A stretch of DNA of 64,000 nt from Dyella flava (GCF_016904955.1 NZ_JADIKE010000026.1:1-64000); one strand, 5' to 3'. Counted from the stretch's first letter, positions 1-8,910 are shown. Translations and numbers: made by a program. Notes: generated by a model from the letters alone, not told the origin.

Positions 1-2
1 AT

Positions 3-281
3 ATCTCGGTGGCGTTCGTCGCCGCGCTGGGCTTTGCCAACGCCATGATGTGGCCGGCGATCTTCCCGCTGGCGATCAAGGGCCTGGGCAGCCATACCGA
101 ACTGGGCTCGGCGCTGCTGATCATGGGTATCGTCGGTGGCGCCCTGATGCCCCAGGTCTTTGTGCATCTGAAGCAGTACATCAACTTCCAGCTCGCGTTC
201 CTGATGGTCATCGTGCCGTGCTATCTGTACATCCTGTACTACGGTGTCATCGGCCATAACGTGGGTACCCGCCCGGCCTGA
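3..281 (+). CDS. Sugar MFS transporter, FucP/NagP type (3' end only)
   Basis: Only the last ~92 codons lie in the window; the frame is open from the left edge. What is seen is a very hydrophobic C-terminus with about three membrane segments and a FucP-like stretch (ALGFANAMMWPAIFPLAIKG, then LGSALLIMGIVGGALMP). In this family these are the last helices of an inner-membrane proton/sugar symporter. Because a LacI regulator, NagB-II and NagA follow on the same strand, the likely substrate is N-acetylglucosamine (a NagP-like role); that is inference from context, and another hexose is possible. Confidence 0.8.
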   Translation: MSVAFVAALGFANAMMWPAIFPLAIKGLGSHTELGSALLIMGIVGGALMPQVFVHLKQYINFQLAFLMVIVPCYLYILYYGVIGHNVGTRPA

Positions 282-331
282 GGCATAATTGACGATGTCA
301 GACGCCGGTACTGCGTCCACCACTCAACCCG

Positions 332-359
332 TTGACTGGGGCTGCGGCATCCCTAGGAT
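332..359 (+). promoter_or_regulatory. Candidate sigma-70 promoter for the LacI gene
   Basis: TTGACT (332-337) and TAGGAT (354-359) are separated by 16 bases, placing a start near 366, just ahead of the GGGAGG ribosome site of the regulator gene. This suggests the regulator can be transcribed independently of the transporter upstream. Seen by eye only. Confidence 0.4.
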
Positions 360-388
360 GCCTACCCAATACCCGGGAGGAACCCCCG

Positions 389-1417
389 TTGCACAGCCCC
401 ACCATCAAGGATGTCGCCAAGCACGCCGGCGTCTCGCTCAAGACGGTCTCCCGCGTCATCAATCACGAAGCCGCGGTACGGTCGGAGACACGCGAAAAGG
501 TGGAGCGGGCGATCGAGCAGCTCGGCTATCGCCCGGACCCCTCCGCCCGCAGCCTGCGCAGCAGCAGCCACGCCTATGCGATCGGCCTGGTCTACGACAA
601 CCCGAACGCGCACTACGTGATCGACATGCAGAACGGCGTGCTGTCGGCGTGCCGGGAACGGGGCTTCGGCCTGCAGATCTATCCCTGCGACTCGACCGCG
701 CCGGGCCTGGCCGAGGAACTGGTGTCGCTGGTGCAGCGCGCCCGCCTGGCGGGATTGATCCTGGCGCCGCCGATGTCGGAGCAATCGGCCCTGCTGGCTA
801 CATTGAAGGCCCACGAGGTGGACTTCGTGCGCATCATCGCCGCACGCGAGGATCCCAAGGACGGCATGCCCTGCGTCTACGTGGACGACCACGATGCGGC
901 CTACGCGATCACCGAACACCTGATCCAGCTCGGCCATACGCGCATCGGCTTTCTGTGGGGCGAACCGCATCACCGCTCCAGCCCGGAGCGCTATCAGGGC
1001 TACGCGGATGCCTTGAAGGATTACGGCATCCCGCTCAACCGCAAACTGATCCTGCCCGGCCGCTATGCCTTCGACGATGGCTTCCGCGGCGCACGCAAGC
1101 TGCTGGCGCTGAAGGAACCACCCACCGCCATCTTCGGCTGCAACGACGAAATTGCCGCGGGCGTATTGGCCGCAGCACGTTCAGCGGGACTGGACGTGCC
1201 GTGGGATCTTTCCATCGCCGGTTTCGAGGACAGTCCGTTTTCCAAGCAAGCCTGGCCGGCGCTCACCACCGCGCGGCAATCGACCAGCGAGATCGGCCGG
1301 CATGCCGCCTTGCACCTGATCAGCGGCCTGCAAAACCAGGACTCGGAACCAGCCAACGAAGGCTTCATGCCCGAGCTGGTGGTGCGTGGCTCGACGGCGC
1401 CGCCGCGGCAGACCTGA
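389..1417 (+). CDS. LacI-family transcriptional regulator of GlcNAc genes
   Basis: A 342-residue LacI/GalR regulator. The N-terminal helix-turn-helix (TIKDVAKHAGVSLKTVSRVI) begins a few residues after the start and is followed by the hinge and a periplasmic-binding-protein-like sugar domain (GFEDSPFSKQAWPALTT near the end). I chose the TTG at 389 because GGGAGG lies 8 bases upstream, the length fits the family, and an in-frame extension to 332 adds residues before the helix-turn-helix without a ribosome site. It lies between a sugar transporter and nagB-II/nagA, so it is probably the local repressor (NagR-like), relieved by an amino-sugar phosphate. The effector is inferred, not visible. Confidence 0.85.
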   Translation: MHSPTIKDVAKHAGVSLKTVSRVINHEAAVRSETREKVERAIEQLGYRPDPSARSLRSSSHAYAIGLVYDNPNAHYVIDMQNGVLSACRERGFGLQIYPCDSTAPGLAEELVSLVQRARLAGLILAPPMSEQSALLATLKAHEVDFVRIIAAREDPKDGMPCVYVDDHDAAYAITEHLIQLGHTRIGFLWGEPHHRSSPERYQGYADALKDYGIPLNRKLILPGRYAFDDGFRGARKLLALKEPPTAIFGCNDEIAAGVLAAARSAGLDVPWDLSIAGFEDSPFSKQAWPALTTARQSTSEIGRHAALHLISGLQNQDSEPANEGFMPELVVRGSTAPPRQT

Positions 1418-1422
1418 GGGTT

Positions 1423-1581
1423 AGGAGTGAGTGGAGAGGAGTGAGGAGTGAGAGAAGGCGCCGGTCCGCCGCGCTCTTCTCCGTGCTGCTCGCTACGCCT
1501 TTCACCCCATTCCGCCGGCGCTACCAGGCCGCGCGGAAGCACCCGCTTTCTCTCACTCCTCACTCCTCTCCACTCACTCCT
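1423..1581. repeat. Palindromic GAGTGAG-type repeat, copy 1 (34-bp perfect arms)
   Basis: The left arm 1423-1456 and right arm 1548-1581 are exact reverse complements over 34 bases, built from GGAGTGAG-like words, with a 91-base spacer. The element occupies the whole gap between the regulator and nagB-II, and its right arm ends 8 bases before the nagB-II start. Related elements lie at 27616, 28721 and 29281. Confidence 0.85.
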
Positions 1582-1589
1582 CCAACGCC

Positions 1590-2624
1590 ATGAAATCCTC
1601 CTCCGACACCCTGATGTACAACGAGGCGCAGGAAAGCGCTGCCGCTGTCGAACGGCAGTTGGCGCAGAACGCCTCCTTGCTGCAAACGCTTGGCGAACGC
1701 CTGCGTGCGCAACCGCCACGCTTTATCGTCACCTGCGCACGCGGTAGTTCCGACCATGCCGCGGCTTACGCCAAGTATGTGTTCGAAACGCGACTGGGCC
1801 TGGTGACGGCTTCGGCATCGCCCTCGATTTCTTCGATCTACGATGCGAACCTCAAGCTCGAAGGCGCGCTGTTCATCGCGATCTCGCAATCGGGCAAAAG
1901 TCCTGATCTGCTGCGCAGCGCGCAGTCCGCGAAAGCCGCCGGCGCGTATGTGGTGGCGATGGTCAATGTGGAAGACTCCCCGCTCGCCGGTTTGGCGGAT
2001 ACGGTGATTCCACTGCGCGCCGGTCCCGAGCGCAGCGTCGCCGCGACCAAGAGCTACCTCGCCACGCTCGCCGCAGTGCTGCAATTGACCGCGCACTGGA
2101 GCAACGACCAGGCGCTGCATGCCGCCGTCGCACGCTTGCCCGATGACTTGCGCCGCGGCTGGGACGGCGACTGGAGCGCGCTCGAACACGGCCTGGTCGA
2201 TGTGCACAATCTCTACGTGGTCGGGCGCGGCTACGGCTTTGGTGCCGCGCTGGAAGCCGCGTTGAAACTGAAGGAAACCTGCGGCCTGCATGCGGAAGCC
2301 TTCAGCGCGGCGGAGGTAAAGCACGGTCCGATGGCGCTGGTCGGCGCAGGCTTTCCGGTGCTGTTCCTGGCACAGGATGACGGCACGCTGGAAAACACGT
2401 TGTCTGTCGCCGCCGAATTCCGTGCGCGCGGCGCACGCGTGTGGGTGGCCGCGCCGGGTGCGGAAGGTGCCGACGCGCTGCCGCTGCCTACCGGCATCGA
2501 TGCCATCGTCACGCCGCTGCTCGCCGTGCAGAGTTTCTATCGTGCGGCCAGCGCGCTCTCGCTGGCGCGCGGTTACGACCCGGATGTACCGCCGCATCTG
2601 CGCAAGGTCACGGAGACGGTGTAA
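1590..2624 (+). CDS. nagB-II: Glucosamine-6-phosphate deaminase, SIS type (NagB-II)
   Basis: A 344-residue protein with two sugar isomerase (SIS) domains, resembling the isomerase half of GlmS. Visible motifs include TCARGSSDHAAAYAKY near residue 49 and ISQSGKSPDLL near residue 96. The family converts glucosamine-6-phosphate to fructose-6-phosphate and ammonia in the cytoplasm, replacing classical NagB. The stop codon overlaps the nagA start (TAATG), so the two are translationally coupled. The start region is odd: a long palindrome ends just before the ATG and no clear Shine-Dalgarno is seen; an ATG at 1614 is an alternative. An AgaS-like sugar isomerase is a less likely reading. Confidence 0.88.
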   Translation: MKSSSDTLMYNEAQESAAAVERQLAQNASLLQTLGERLRAQPPRFIVTCARGSSDHAAAYAKYVFETRLGLVTASASPSISSIYDANLKLEGALFIAISQSGKSPDLLRSAQSAKAAGAYVVAMVNVEDSPLAGLADTVIPLRAGPERSVAATKSYLATLAAVLQLTAHWSNDQALHAAVARLPDDLRRGWDGDWSALEHGLVDVHNLYVVGRGYGFGAALEAALKLKETCGLHAEAFSAAEVKHGPMALVGAGFPVLFLAQDDGTLENTLSVAAEFRARGARVWVAAPGAEGADALPLPTGIDAIVTPLLAVQSFYRAASALSLARGYDPDVPPHLRKVTETV

Positions 2625-3784
2625 TGACTGCCAGCCCGCTCATCGCGCTCGTCAACGGACGCGTACTCGGTGATCACGGCCCGCGTGAAGGACTGGCCGT
2701 GCTGGTGCGCGGCCGGCGCATTGCCGCGATCGTCGCGGACAACGACCCGCGCCTCGCCGATGCACAGCGGCACGACCTGCATGGCCATCTGCTGCTGCCC
2801 GGCTTTATCGATGTGCAAGTGAATGGCGGCGGCGGATTGCTGTTTAACGATGCTCCGACGGTAGAAACGCTGCGCGGCATCGCCGCTGCGCATCGCAAGT
2901 TCGGCACCACCGGCATGCTGCCTACGCTGATTACCGATACCGCCGAAAAGATGCGCGAGGCGCTTGCCGCGGTGGACGACGCGATCGAACAGCGCGTGCC
3001 GGGCATTTTGGGCATCCACGTGGAGGGTCCGTTCCTCGCCAACGCGCGCAAGGGCATCCACAACGCCGACCTGTTCCGTCATCCGGACAACGACGACATT
3101 GAAGCACTCACCGCAGCGCATCGCGGCGCAGTCATGTTGACGCTGGCGCCGGACGAAGTATCGCCCGCCGTCATCGCCCGCCTGAGCCAGGATGGCGTGA
3201 TCGTGGTGGCCGGCCACACCGCTGCCGACTACGCCACCACGCGCGCCGCGCTCGATGCCGGCGTAAGCGGTTTTACGCATCTGTACAACGCCATGACGCC
3301 GCTTGGCAGCCGCGATCCAGGCGTGGTGGGCGCTGCGCTGGATGATCCGCATAGCTGGTGCGGCCTGATCGTCGACGGTCACCACGTGCACCCCGCCACC
3401 TTGCGTATCGCCATCGCGGCGAAAGCACGCGGCAAATGCGTCCTGGTCACCGATGCGATGCCGCCGGTAGGCAGCGACAAGCCCGACTATGTGCTCAACG
3501 GGCAGACCATCACCATGCGCGATGGCATTTGCCAGAGCGAAGCCGGCGTCTTGGCCGGCTCCGGACTCGATATGGCGAGCGCGGTGCGCAATGCGGTGCA
3601 AATGCTGGGCCTGCCGCTGGCCGAAGCATCGCGCATGGCCAGCACTTATCCCGCCGCGTGGATCGGCCTGGAACGCACGCATGGCCGAATGGCCGCCGGT
3701 TATCAGGCGGATTTGGTGGTGATGGATGATCGATTGACGGTGCGCGAGACCTGGGTGGCTGGTGTGGCTTACCCGCAAGCGTGA
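2624..3784 (+). CDS. nagA: N-acetylglucosamine-6-phosphate deacetylase
   Basis: A 386-residue amidohydrolase. It removes acetate from N-acetylglucosamine-6-phosphate and feeds glucosamine-6-phosphate to NagB-II. Seen: the N-terminal strand-rich cap, LLLPGFIDVQVNGGGG (residues ~50-66), the metal-site HVEGPF motif near residue 128, GHTAA, DGHHVHP, and VTDAMPP with the catalytic Asp. The ATG at 2624 overlaps the upstream TAA, and longer in-frame extensions run inside nagB-II. It is the last gene of the nag group; a 171-base gap separates it from the convergent toxin-like gene. Confidence 0.95.
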   Translation: MTASPLIALVNGRVLGDHGPREGLAVLVRGRRIAAIVADNDPRLADAQRHDLHGHLLLPGFIDVQVNGGGGLLFNDAPTVETLRGIAAAHRKFGTTGMLPTLITDTAEKMREALAAVDDAIEQRVPGILGIHVEGPFLANARKGIHNADLFRHPDNDDIEALTAAHRGAVMLTLAPDEVSPAVIARLSQDGVIVVAGHTAADYATTRAALDAGVSGFTHLYNAMTPLGSRDPGVVGAALDDPHSWCGLIVDGHHVHPATLRIAIAAKARGKCVLVTDAMPPVGSDKPDYVLNGQTITMRDGICQSEAGVLAGSGLDMASAVRNAVQMLGLPLAEASRMASTYPAAWIGLERTHGRMAAGYQADLVVMDDRLTVRETWVAGVAYPQA

Positions 3785-3955
3785 AAGATCGGGCCGGAGG
3801 CGAAACCACCGGCCCACTCTCCTGAAGATTTGACGCCCTGCAGAAACTCAAGCACCGCAAAACGAGCATCAGACTTTCCTGATCGTCGTTTTCCACCCGC
3901 TTGAAACCCTACGCTCGCGATTCCCTGCGCGGACCATCCGCGTCCGGTCCCTGCG

Positions 3956-6055
3956 TCAGCCTATTCGAGGAATGCTTTTTGAGGGGCCCGCCTCAGGGGG
4001 GAAGCTGATCGTCGTTCCGGCAGGGCTTGGGGTTGCACGGGTCCCGGGAGGCGTCCACGTTTTAGCGCTATCCGGCGACGACACATCTTCTGACCAAGGG
4101 AGCTCGAAGGTAATGGAGCCTTCTTCGAAGCTGACCCGCGATGGATCGAGATATTCGTTCTCGACATGAACCTCGTTCGCGGAGTATGCCCCTATCGTCA
4201 AGTCGTCCAACAGCTGAGTACGCGATGCTTCATCAGGAATGGCATTGATTTTAGAGAGCACCCCGTGCACAAGATTGAACACCTGCTCCATCACACCGGG
4301 ATTGCTTTTTATATTTTCTCGCAGGGAGACACTCTTCAAACCCTTGGCGTCAATACGATAAATGGCGTAATGATCAAGCCAGTCTTCCAACACTCCAAAA
4401 ATCTCATCAGGCCCATGTCGGTCTGCCGACGCAATCACGCTCGGGCCGCGAATCATCTTGGAAACACCCCTGAATCGATACGATTTGCGGAAGCCGACTT
4501 GGGTGGGATCATTTCTGCCGGCCGTGACGCTGTCGATCGCGCGATAAACCTGCGGCACATCTTTGCGCTCGATAAATCCCGACGAATTCAAATAGCCGCC
4601 TTTGTCGATATGGATGAGTTGTCCGGAGATGGGATTGATCACATCCCTGCCACCCGGAGGAGCGGGGTGGGAGGCCATGGCCGGGATCGCAGGTAACGAC
4701 GAAGCACCGACCTCGACCCTGAATCGATCGGCCCAGCCTGGAACCTGAAAGGTGTCATTGAGCTCACGAACGAAGTTGCGTTCGGTATAGGGGCCTTCGG
4801 CATCAAACCGGTATTGGCTCAAAAAAGCTTGCGCCCGCTCCGTGGTCATGTCGAACACTTCTTTGACGGTTTCCGTCGGAGTTTCGGCCCCACCGCCCAA
4901 GCCACGCGAGGGTGGTGTAAACGTCCAGCCTTGATCCGAACGCTGCACGGCGATGCGGTGGCTAGGATTGCTGTCGTAGATATAGCGGCCCGTGCCATCC
5001 TGCCCGGATCGATAAAGCAACCCGTCCATCTTGATGTATTCCTGTCCACCCGCCCGATAGACGCCTTGCGCATCGGCGTCTTGCAGGTCGGTCGGCACAT
5101 CGACACGGTAGCTTGAGGGGATGCGCTCAACGGACAGGATCGGACGGCCCGGCAGCTCGTGCAGTGATGCGAAGCGCCACTCACCGTTGTCCTCGCGCAA
5201 CGGCCATGTCGACGCAACGCCTTCCTCGTTGGGCTGGTAAACGAAACGCTGACCCTGTTCTTCCGCGGTCGCGTACCACTTTCCGTCTACCTGCACATAT
5301 TCCTGGTTTTCCCCAGGCCGGTAATAGATGTTGAACCGGGAAGTGAGATGCCGCGTATCCAGGTTCTTCAATTCGAAGTCTTCCGGCCTCGAAGCAGGCG
5401 AGGACGTACTTGGCGCATGCTCGAGGCTGGAGGGAGGAGCCCCCTCTGTTGAAAGTTGTTTTTTTATTTCCGCTGTCGGTGTGCTACCTACTTTTCCAAC
5501 AGACAGATCTTCCACTTCCTCCGGGCGAACCGTTATCGGACGATAAGCTAGTTCCGGACGAACCGTTGTCGAACGATAAGCCGGCAGCTTGAAGCCTTCT
5601 TCAGGCATCCCTGGCCCGCCGAAGAGCAAACCCATCACCCACTCCCCCACGGCATGCCATCCAGAGGGTGATGGTAGCTTCCCTTCATCCGGCGAAATCT
5701 CACTGGGCGTGGCGGGAGGCCTTCCATGGTTCCACTCGAAATGCGCCTTCTGAAAATCTCCCCAAGACTGATTGATGCCTTGCTTTGGCTCCTCCTGAAT
5801 AGGTGATCGCTTGGATCTGATCGACGCGTCTGCGTTAGAGCCCGGTACCGTCGCGTCGGAACCTGATGGCGCATTGACGTCCGAAGAAACAGTGCCACCG
5901 CCTTGATCGAAGCTGTCCACGTCAGGGCTTGCAGTGCCAAGCGATGCTGAAATGGCGTTGAGCGATGCCGGATGTTGGCTGTTATTTGAAGTCGTGAAAG
6001 ATGTCGCGTTGGGGTCGGGGGAAATCGATGGAAAAGAAGATAATGCCGTGCGCAT
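3956..6055 (-). CDS. Putative secreted effector/toxin A with C-terminal ADP-ribosyltransferase-like domain
   Basis: 699 residues, no signal peptide. The first ~90 residues are Ser/Thr/Asn/Pro-rich, as in type III effectors, then comes a basic RSKRSP motif. A disordered Pro-rich stretch leads to two beta-type repeats (about 250-300 and 330-380, each with YxxxDGxxY) and a segment at 400-447 (TTERAQAFLSQYRF). Residues ~495-650 match the ADP-ribosyltransferase fold by pattern: VYRAID (Arg505), VIASAD (Ser543), a YAIYRIDAKGL strand and NEVHVEN (Glu628/Glu632). The fold call rests on alignment by eye with the protein at 8911-12216 and on known cholera/pertussis toxin motifs. The next minus-strand gene upstream (6572-8575) is a paralogue. 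Host target and secretion route are unknown; no secretion genes are in view. Confidence 0.6.
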   Translation of the reverse strand: MRTALSSFPSISPDPNATSFTTSNNSQHPASLNAISASLGTASPDVDSFDQGGGTVSSDVNAPSGSDATVPGSNADASIRSKRSPIQEEPKQGINQSWGDFQKAHFEWNHGRPPATPSEISPDEGKLPSPSGWHAVGEWVMGLLFGGPGMPEEGFKLPAYRSTTVRPELAYRPITVRPEEVEDLSVGKVGSTPTAEIKKQLSTEGAPPSSLEHAPSTSSPASRPEDFELKNLDTRHLTSRFNIYYRPGENQEYVQVDGKWYATAEEQGQRFVYQPNEEGVASTWPLREDNGEWRFASLHELPGRPILSVERIPSSYRVDVPTDLQDADAQGVYRAGGQEYIKMDGLLYRSGQDGTGRYIYDSNPSHRIAVQRSDQGWTFTPPSRGLGGGAETPTETVKEVFDMTTERAQAFLSQYRFDAEGPYTERNFVRELNDTFQVPGWADRFRVEVGASSLPAIPAMASHPAPPGGRDVINPISGQLIHIDKGGYLNSSGFIERKDVPQVYRAIDSVTAGRNDPTQVGFRKSYRFRGVSKMIRGPSVIASADRHGPDEIFGVLEDWLDHYAIYRIDAKGLKSVSLRENIKSNPGVMEQVFNLVHGVLSKINAIPDEASRTQLLDDLTIGAYSANEVHVENEYLDPSRVSFEEGSITFELPWSEDVSSPDSAKTWTPPGTRATPSPAGTTISFPPEAGPSKSIPRIG

Positions 6056-6213
6056 AAATAGGATGCCTGCTGATGATGGAATTCGTCATTCCGTGGAATA
6101 GCTCGAGTATCCATCGCAGAATCAGCAGCAGGCAGTATTATTTTCTAGCCAAGAGATGGCTGACCTTGCGGAAGCCCGTTTCGGTTAACGGTTTATCGGA
6201 CTTTCAAAAGCGC

Positions 6214-6252
6214 GCGTAGGTCGGGGTAAGCGAAGCGCACCCCGACGTCGCC
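6214..6252. repeat. REP-like element, left copy
   Basis: Contains GTAGGTCGGGGTAAGCGAAG followed by CGCACCCCGAC, a self-complementary type of sequence. The reverse complement, with a few changes, recurs at 6438-6475 on the other side of the tandem array. GGTAAGCGAAGCGCACC-type cores are common intergenic palindromes in gammaproteobacteria. Confidence 0.65.
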
Positions 6253-6300
6253 ATGTCATGACTTGCCCATAAAACATTCCCGGGCGGATGAAGATTCAAC

Positions 6301-6436
6301 GATGTGTTGGAGATGGCGATGTGTTGGAGATGGCGATGTGTTGGAGATGGCGATGTGTTGGAGATGGCGATGTGTTGGAGATGGCGATGTGTTGGAGATG
6401 GCGATGTGTTGGAGATGGCGATGTGTTGGAGATGGC
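6301..6436. repeat. Tandem array, 17-bp unit, 8 copies
   Basis: Eight head-to-tail copies of GATGTGTTGGAGATGGC, apparently identical, with a partial ninth running into the right-hand REP-like element. Because 17 is not a multiple of three, all three forward frames stay open and encode a 17-residue repeating peptide; there is no sign that it is translated. There are no spacers, so it is not a CRISPR array. The perfect identity suggests recent slippage expansion. Confidence 0.9.
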
Positions 6437-6437
6437 G

Positions 6438-6475
6438 ATGTTGGGGTGCGCTTCGCTTACCGCCAACCTACGTCG
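6438..6475. repeat. REP-like element, right copy (inverted)
   Basis: TTGGGGTGCGCTTCGCTTAC followed by CGCCAACCTACG is the inverted counterpart of the element at 6214-6252. The two copies bracket the 17-bp array like the ends of a small composite repeat. Confidence 0.65.
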
Positions 6476-6571
6476 CTATCCGGTAAATGGCTGACTTTGC
6501 GTTCGTCTTTACCGATTGCCACAAACGCGCTCGTGATCCGAGGAGCGGACCATCAGCGTCCGGCACCTGCG

Positions 6572-8575
6572 TCAGCCTATTCGAGGAATATGTTTGGAAG
6601 GATATTTTTTTGGCTCAACCCGCAAGACAACCTTCGTGTCGACAGTGCTTTCGGATGAAGCGGTCTCGGGAGGCAACCACGTTTTAGCACTAGTAGGCGA
6701 CGATGCGTCTTCTGGCGAAGGTACGTCGAAGGTTCTTGAGCCTTCTTCGAAGGTAACCCGCAATGGGTCGGGACGCGCATTCTCGACATGAACCTCATTC
6801 GCACTGTATGCGTGCCATGTCAGGTCGTCTAACATGTTGGTGCGCAACGCTTCATTATCGATGGCATTGATTTCAGAGAGCACCCCGCGTGGGATATTAA
6901 ATAGCCGCTCCATGACACCCGGATTGTTTTTTATATTTTCTTGCAGCGAGACGCTCCTCAAGCCCTTGGTGTCGATACGATAAATGGCGTAGTGATCAAG
7001 CCATTTTTTCCACAATCCACCCGCGCTGAACATGACGTCAGGCCCATGTCGGTCTGCTGACGCAATCAGCCCTGGGCCGCGAAGCATTTTGGGAATGACA
7101 TTGAATCGATAAGATTTGCGGAAACCCACCTCGGTTGGGTCATTTCTTCCAGCATTGACGCTGTCGATGGCGCGATAAACCTGCGGCGCATCTCTGCGCT
7201 CGATAAATCCTGCCGAATTCAAATAGCCGCCTTCGTCGATATGGATCTGCTGCCCGGAGATGGGATTGATCACATCCCTGCCACCCGGCGGAGCAGGGTG
7301 GGAGGCAATGGCCGGTATCGCAGGGAGCGGCGATGCATCCTCCCTCACCCTGAATCGGTCTGCCCAGCGTGGAATCCGGAAGTTCTGATTGAGCTGACGA
7401 ACAAAGTTGCGCTCGGTATAGGGGCCCTCGGTAGCAAAGCGGTATTGGCTTAGAAATGCTTGCGCCCGTTCCGTGGTCATATCGAAAATTTCTTTTATCG
7501 TTTCCGCCGGAGCCTCGGGTTCACCGCCCAAGCCACGCGAGGGTGGCGTAAGCGTCCAGCCTTGGTCAGAAGGCTGCACGGCTATGCGGTGGCTGGGATT
7601 GCTGTCGCGGATATAGCGGCCCGTGCCATCCTGCTCGGATCGATAGAGCAATCCGTCTATCTTGATGTATTCCTGTCCACCCGCCCGATAGATGCCCTGC
7701 GCATCGGCTTCTTGCAGGTCGGCCGGCACATCGACTCGGTAGCTTGAGGGGATGCGCTCGACGGACAGGATCGGACGACCCGGCAGTTCGTCCAGTGCTG
7801 CGAAGCGCCATTGACCATTGTCCTCGCGCAATGGCCATGTCTGAGCAATGTCATCATCGCCGGGCATGTAAACGAAACGTTGACCGTTTTCTTCGGCGGT
7901 GGCGTACCACTTTCCGTCTATCTGCACATATTCCGGTTTTTTTCCCGGCTGGTAATAGATATTGAATCTGGAAGTGAGGCTCTGTGTATCCAGGTCCTTT
8001 AGCTCGAAGCTTTCCGGATCCGAGACAAACGAGAGCGGACGTTGCTTATCACTCATGCTTGACGACACGGGCCTGCTTATCGAGGGCCGCCCTTTGATCT
8101 TAATGACCGGTTGACTGCCGCGGTTCTCAACGGAACGCAGCCCCGCTTCTTCCGGACGAAAAACGACCCGACGAAATGGTGCCGGACGATAAGCGGGCGG
8201 CTTGATACCTTCTTCTGGCAGCCCTGGGCCGCCGAAGAGAAAACCCGCAATCAACTCCGAGACGATCTGCCATCCGGAAGGCCGTGGCAGTCTTCCTTCG
8301 TCCGGTGAAATTTCATCCGGACTAATGGGAGGCCGGCCATGACTCCATTCGAAATGCTCCCTCTGAAAATCCTCCCATGACTGATTGATACCTTGCTTGG
8401 GTTCCACCTGTATGGGCGAGCGCCTGGACCTGATCGGCACATCTGAATTTTCAGCAGCTGAGAATGCTGGGGCAGCGTCAGGGGGTTCTGGTTTTTGACG
8501 GCTATTTGAAGCGAGCGTAGATGTCGCTTTGACGTCGAGGAAAATGTGTTGAAAAGGAGATACCACCGTGCGCAT
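6572..8575 (-). CDS. Putative secreted effector/toxin B with C-terminal ADP-ribosyltransferase-like domain
   Basis: 667 residues, a paralogue of the protein at 3956-6055 along its length: same MRT start, same RRSPIQ...KQGINQSW block after a low-complexity N-terminus, same LFGGPG hydrophobic patch near residue 113, same two DGxxY beta repeats (~215-255, ~295-340) and same KHIPRIG-type tail. In the C-terminal domain the presumed catalytic Arg468 (VYRAID), Ser506 (IASAD) and Glu594/Glu598 (NEVHVEN) are kept. N-terminal and linker regions have diverged most, while the repeats and putative enzyme domain are conserved, which argues that both copies are functional. No signal peptide; secretion route unknown. 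Confidence 0.6.
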   Translation of the reverse strand: MRTVVSPFQHIFLDVKATSTLASNSRQKPEPPDAAPAFSAAENSDVPIRSRRSPIQVEPKQGINQSWEDFQREHFEWSHGRPPISPDEISPDEGRLPRPSGWQIVSELIAGFLFGGPGLPEEGIKPPAYRPAPFRRVVFRPEEAGLRSVENRGSQPVIKIKGRPSISRPVSSSMSDKQRPLSFVSDPESFELKDLDTQSLTSRFNIYYQPGKKPEYVQIDGKWYATAEENGQRFVYMPGDDDIAQTWPLREDNGQWRFAALDELPGRPILSVERIPSSYRVDVPADLQEADAQGIYRAGGQEYIKIDGLLYRSEQDGTGRYIRDSNPSHRIAVQPSDQGWTLTPPSRGLGGEPEAPAETIKEIFDMTTERAQAFLSQYRFATEGPYTERNFVRQLNQNFRIPRWADRFRVREDASPLPAIPAIASHPAPPGGRDVINPISGQQIHIDEGGYLNSAGFIERRDAPQVYRAIDSVNAGRNDPTEVGFRKSYRFNVIPKMLRGPGLIASADRHGPDVMFSAGGLWKKWLDHYAIYRIDTKGLRSVSLQENIKNNPGVMERLFNIPRGVLSEINAIDNEALRTNMLDDLTWHAYSANEVHVENARPDPLRVTFEEGSRTFDVPSPEDASSPTSAKTWLPPETASSESTVDTKVVLRVEPKKYPSKHIPRIG

Positions 8576-8910
8576 AAGTCCAATGCCTGTTGATCGAGGG
8601 ATGTGTCATCACCGAATATCAGCTATGGAATCATCCGCAGGTGGCACTGGAGCACCGCAGCAACCGCGATGCGCTCGACCGTGACTTTTCAAACCACCTC
8701 TCCCTCATTGCGGCAAGGCGCGTCAAAACAGCGAGGGAAAAGCAAGAAGCGCGTGAAACCAGCCATCACGCGTAACAACTGGAGCGTCTCCGAGATCTGC
8801 TAAGTTGATGGCCGCCCTGCCTTGCTCACTAACGGCATGTTCAAGCGAGTAACCACCCGGAAGTATTTGTCTGCCTGCCAAAAGGAACGGGTCTCCACTT
8901 ATGCGGGAGA
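8576..8910. other. 335-base gap, no convincing gene
   Basis: Contains the upstream region of effector B; its first ~40 bases resemble the equivalent region upstream of effector A (GCATAA then ATGCCTG). Two frames of 61-66 codons on the plus strand have no ribosome site and no recognisable similarity. No terminator with a T-run was seen after the larger toxin gene, so the three minus-strand genes might be co-transcribed, although the gaps are wide. Confidence 0.4.

Larger units (their letters stand above)
6056..6571. other. 516-base gap between the effector paralogues
   Basis: Holds the start region of effector A (no clear promoter recognised), a 17-bp tandem array, and an inverted pair of REP-like elements around it. 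Short frames reading through the array are repeat artefacts. At the right-hand end, about 50 bases flanking the stop codon of effector B resemble those flanking effector A (around 3925-3958), so the duplicated unit extends past the coding sequence. No PIP-box-like TTCGC pair was seen upstream of either gene. Confidence 0.6.

Noticed and set aside
289..1593. A 434-codon frame overlapping the LacI gene
   Set aside because: The product is Arg/Pro-rich and low in hydrophobic residues; the overlapping frame encodes a full LacI regulator with a clear ribosome site.
6056..6260. PIP-box (HrpX-type) promoter upstream of effector A
   Set aside because: A pair of TTCGC half-sites with ~15-base spacing on the minus strand was looked for upstream of the effector genes and not found.
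6301..6436. CRISPR array
   Set aside because: The repeat units are contiguous without spacers and no cas genes are near.
6263..6658. Repeat-encoded peptides with CVGDGDVLEMAM-type units in three frames
   Set aside because: They arise from the 17-bp DNA array, which keeps all forward frames open; no ribosome site or conserved domain accompanies them.
8590..8803. Small plus-strand genes of 61-66 codons upstream of effector B
   Set aside because: Overlapping frames, no ribosome site, no recognisable similarity.
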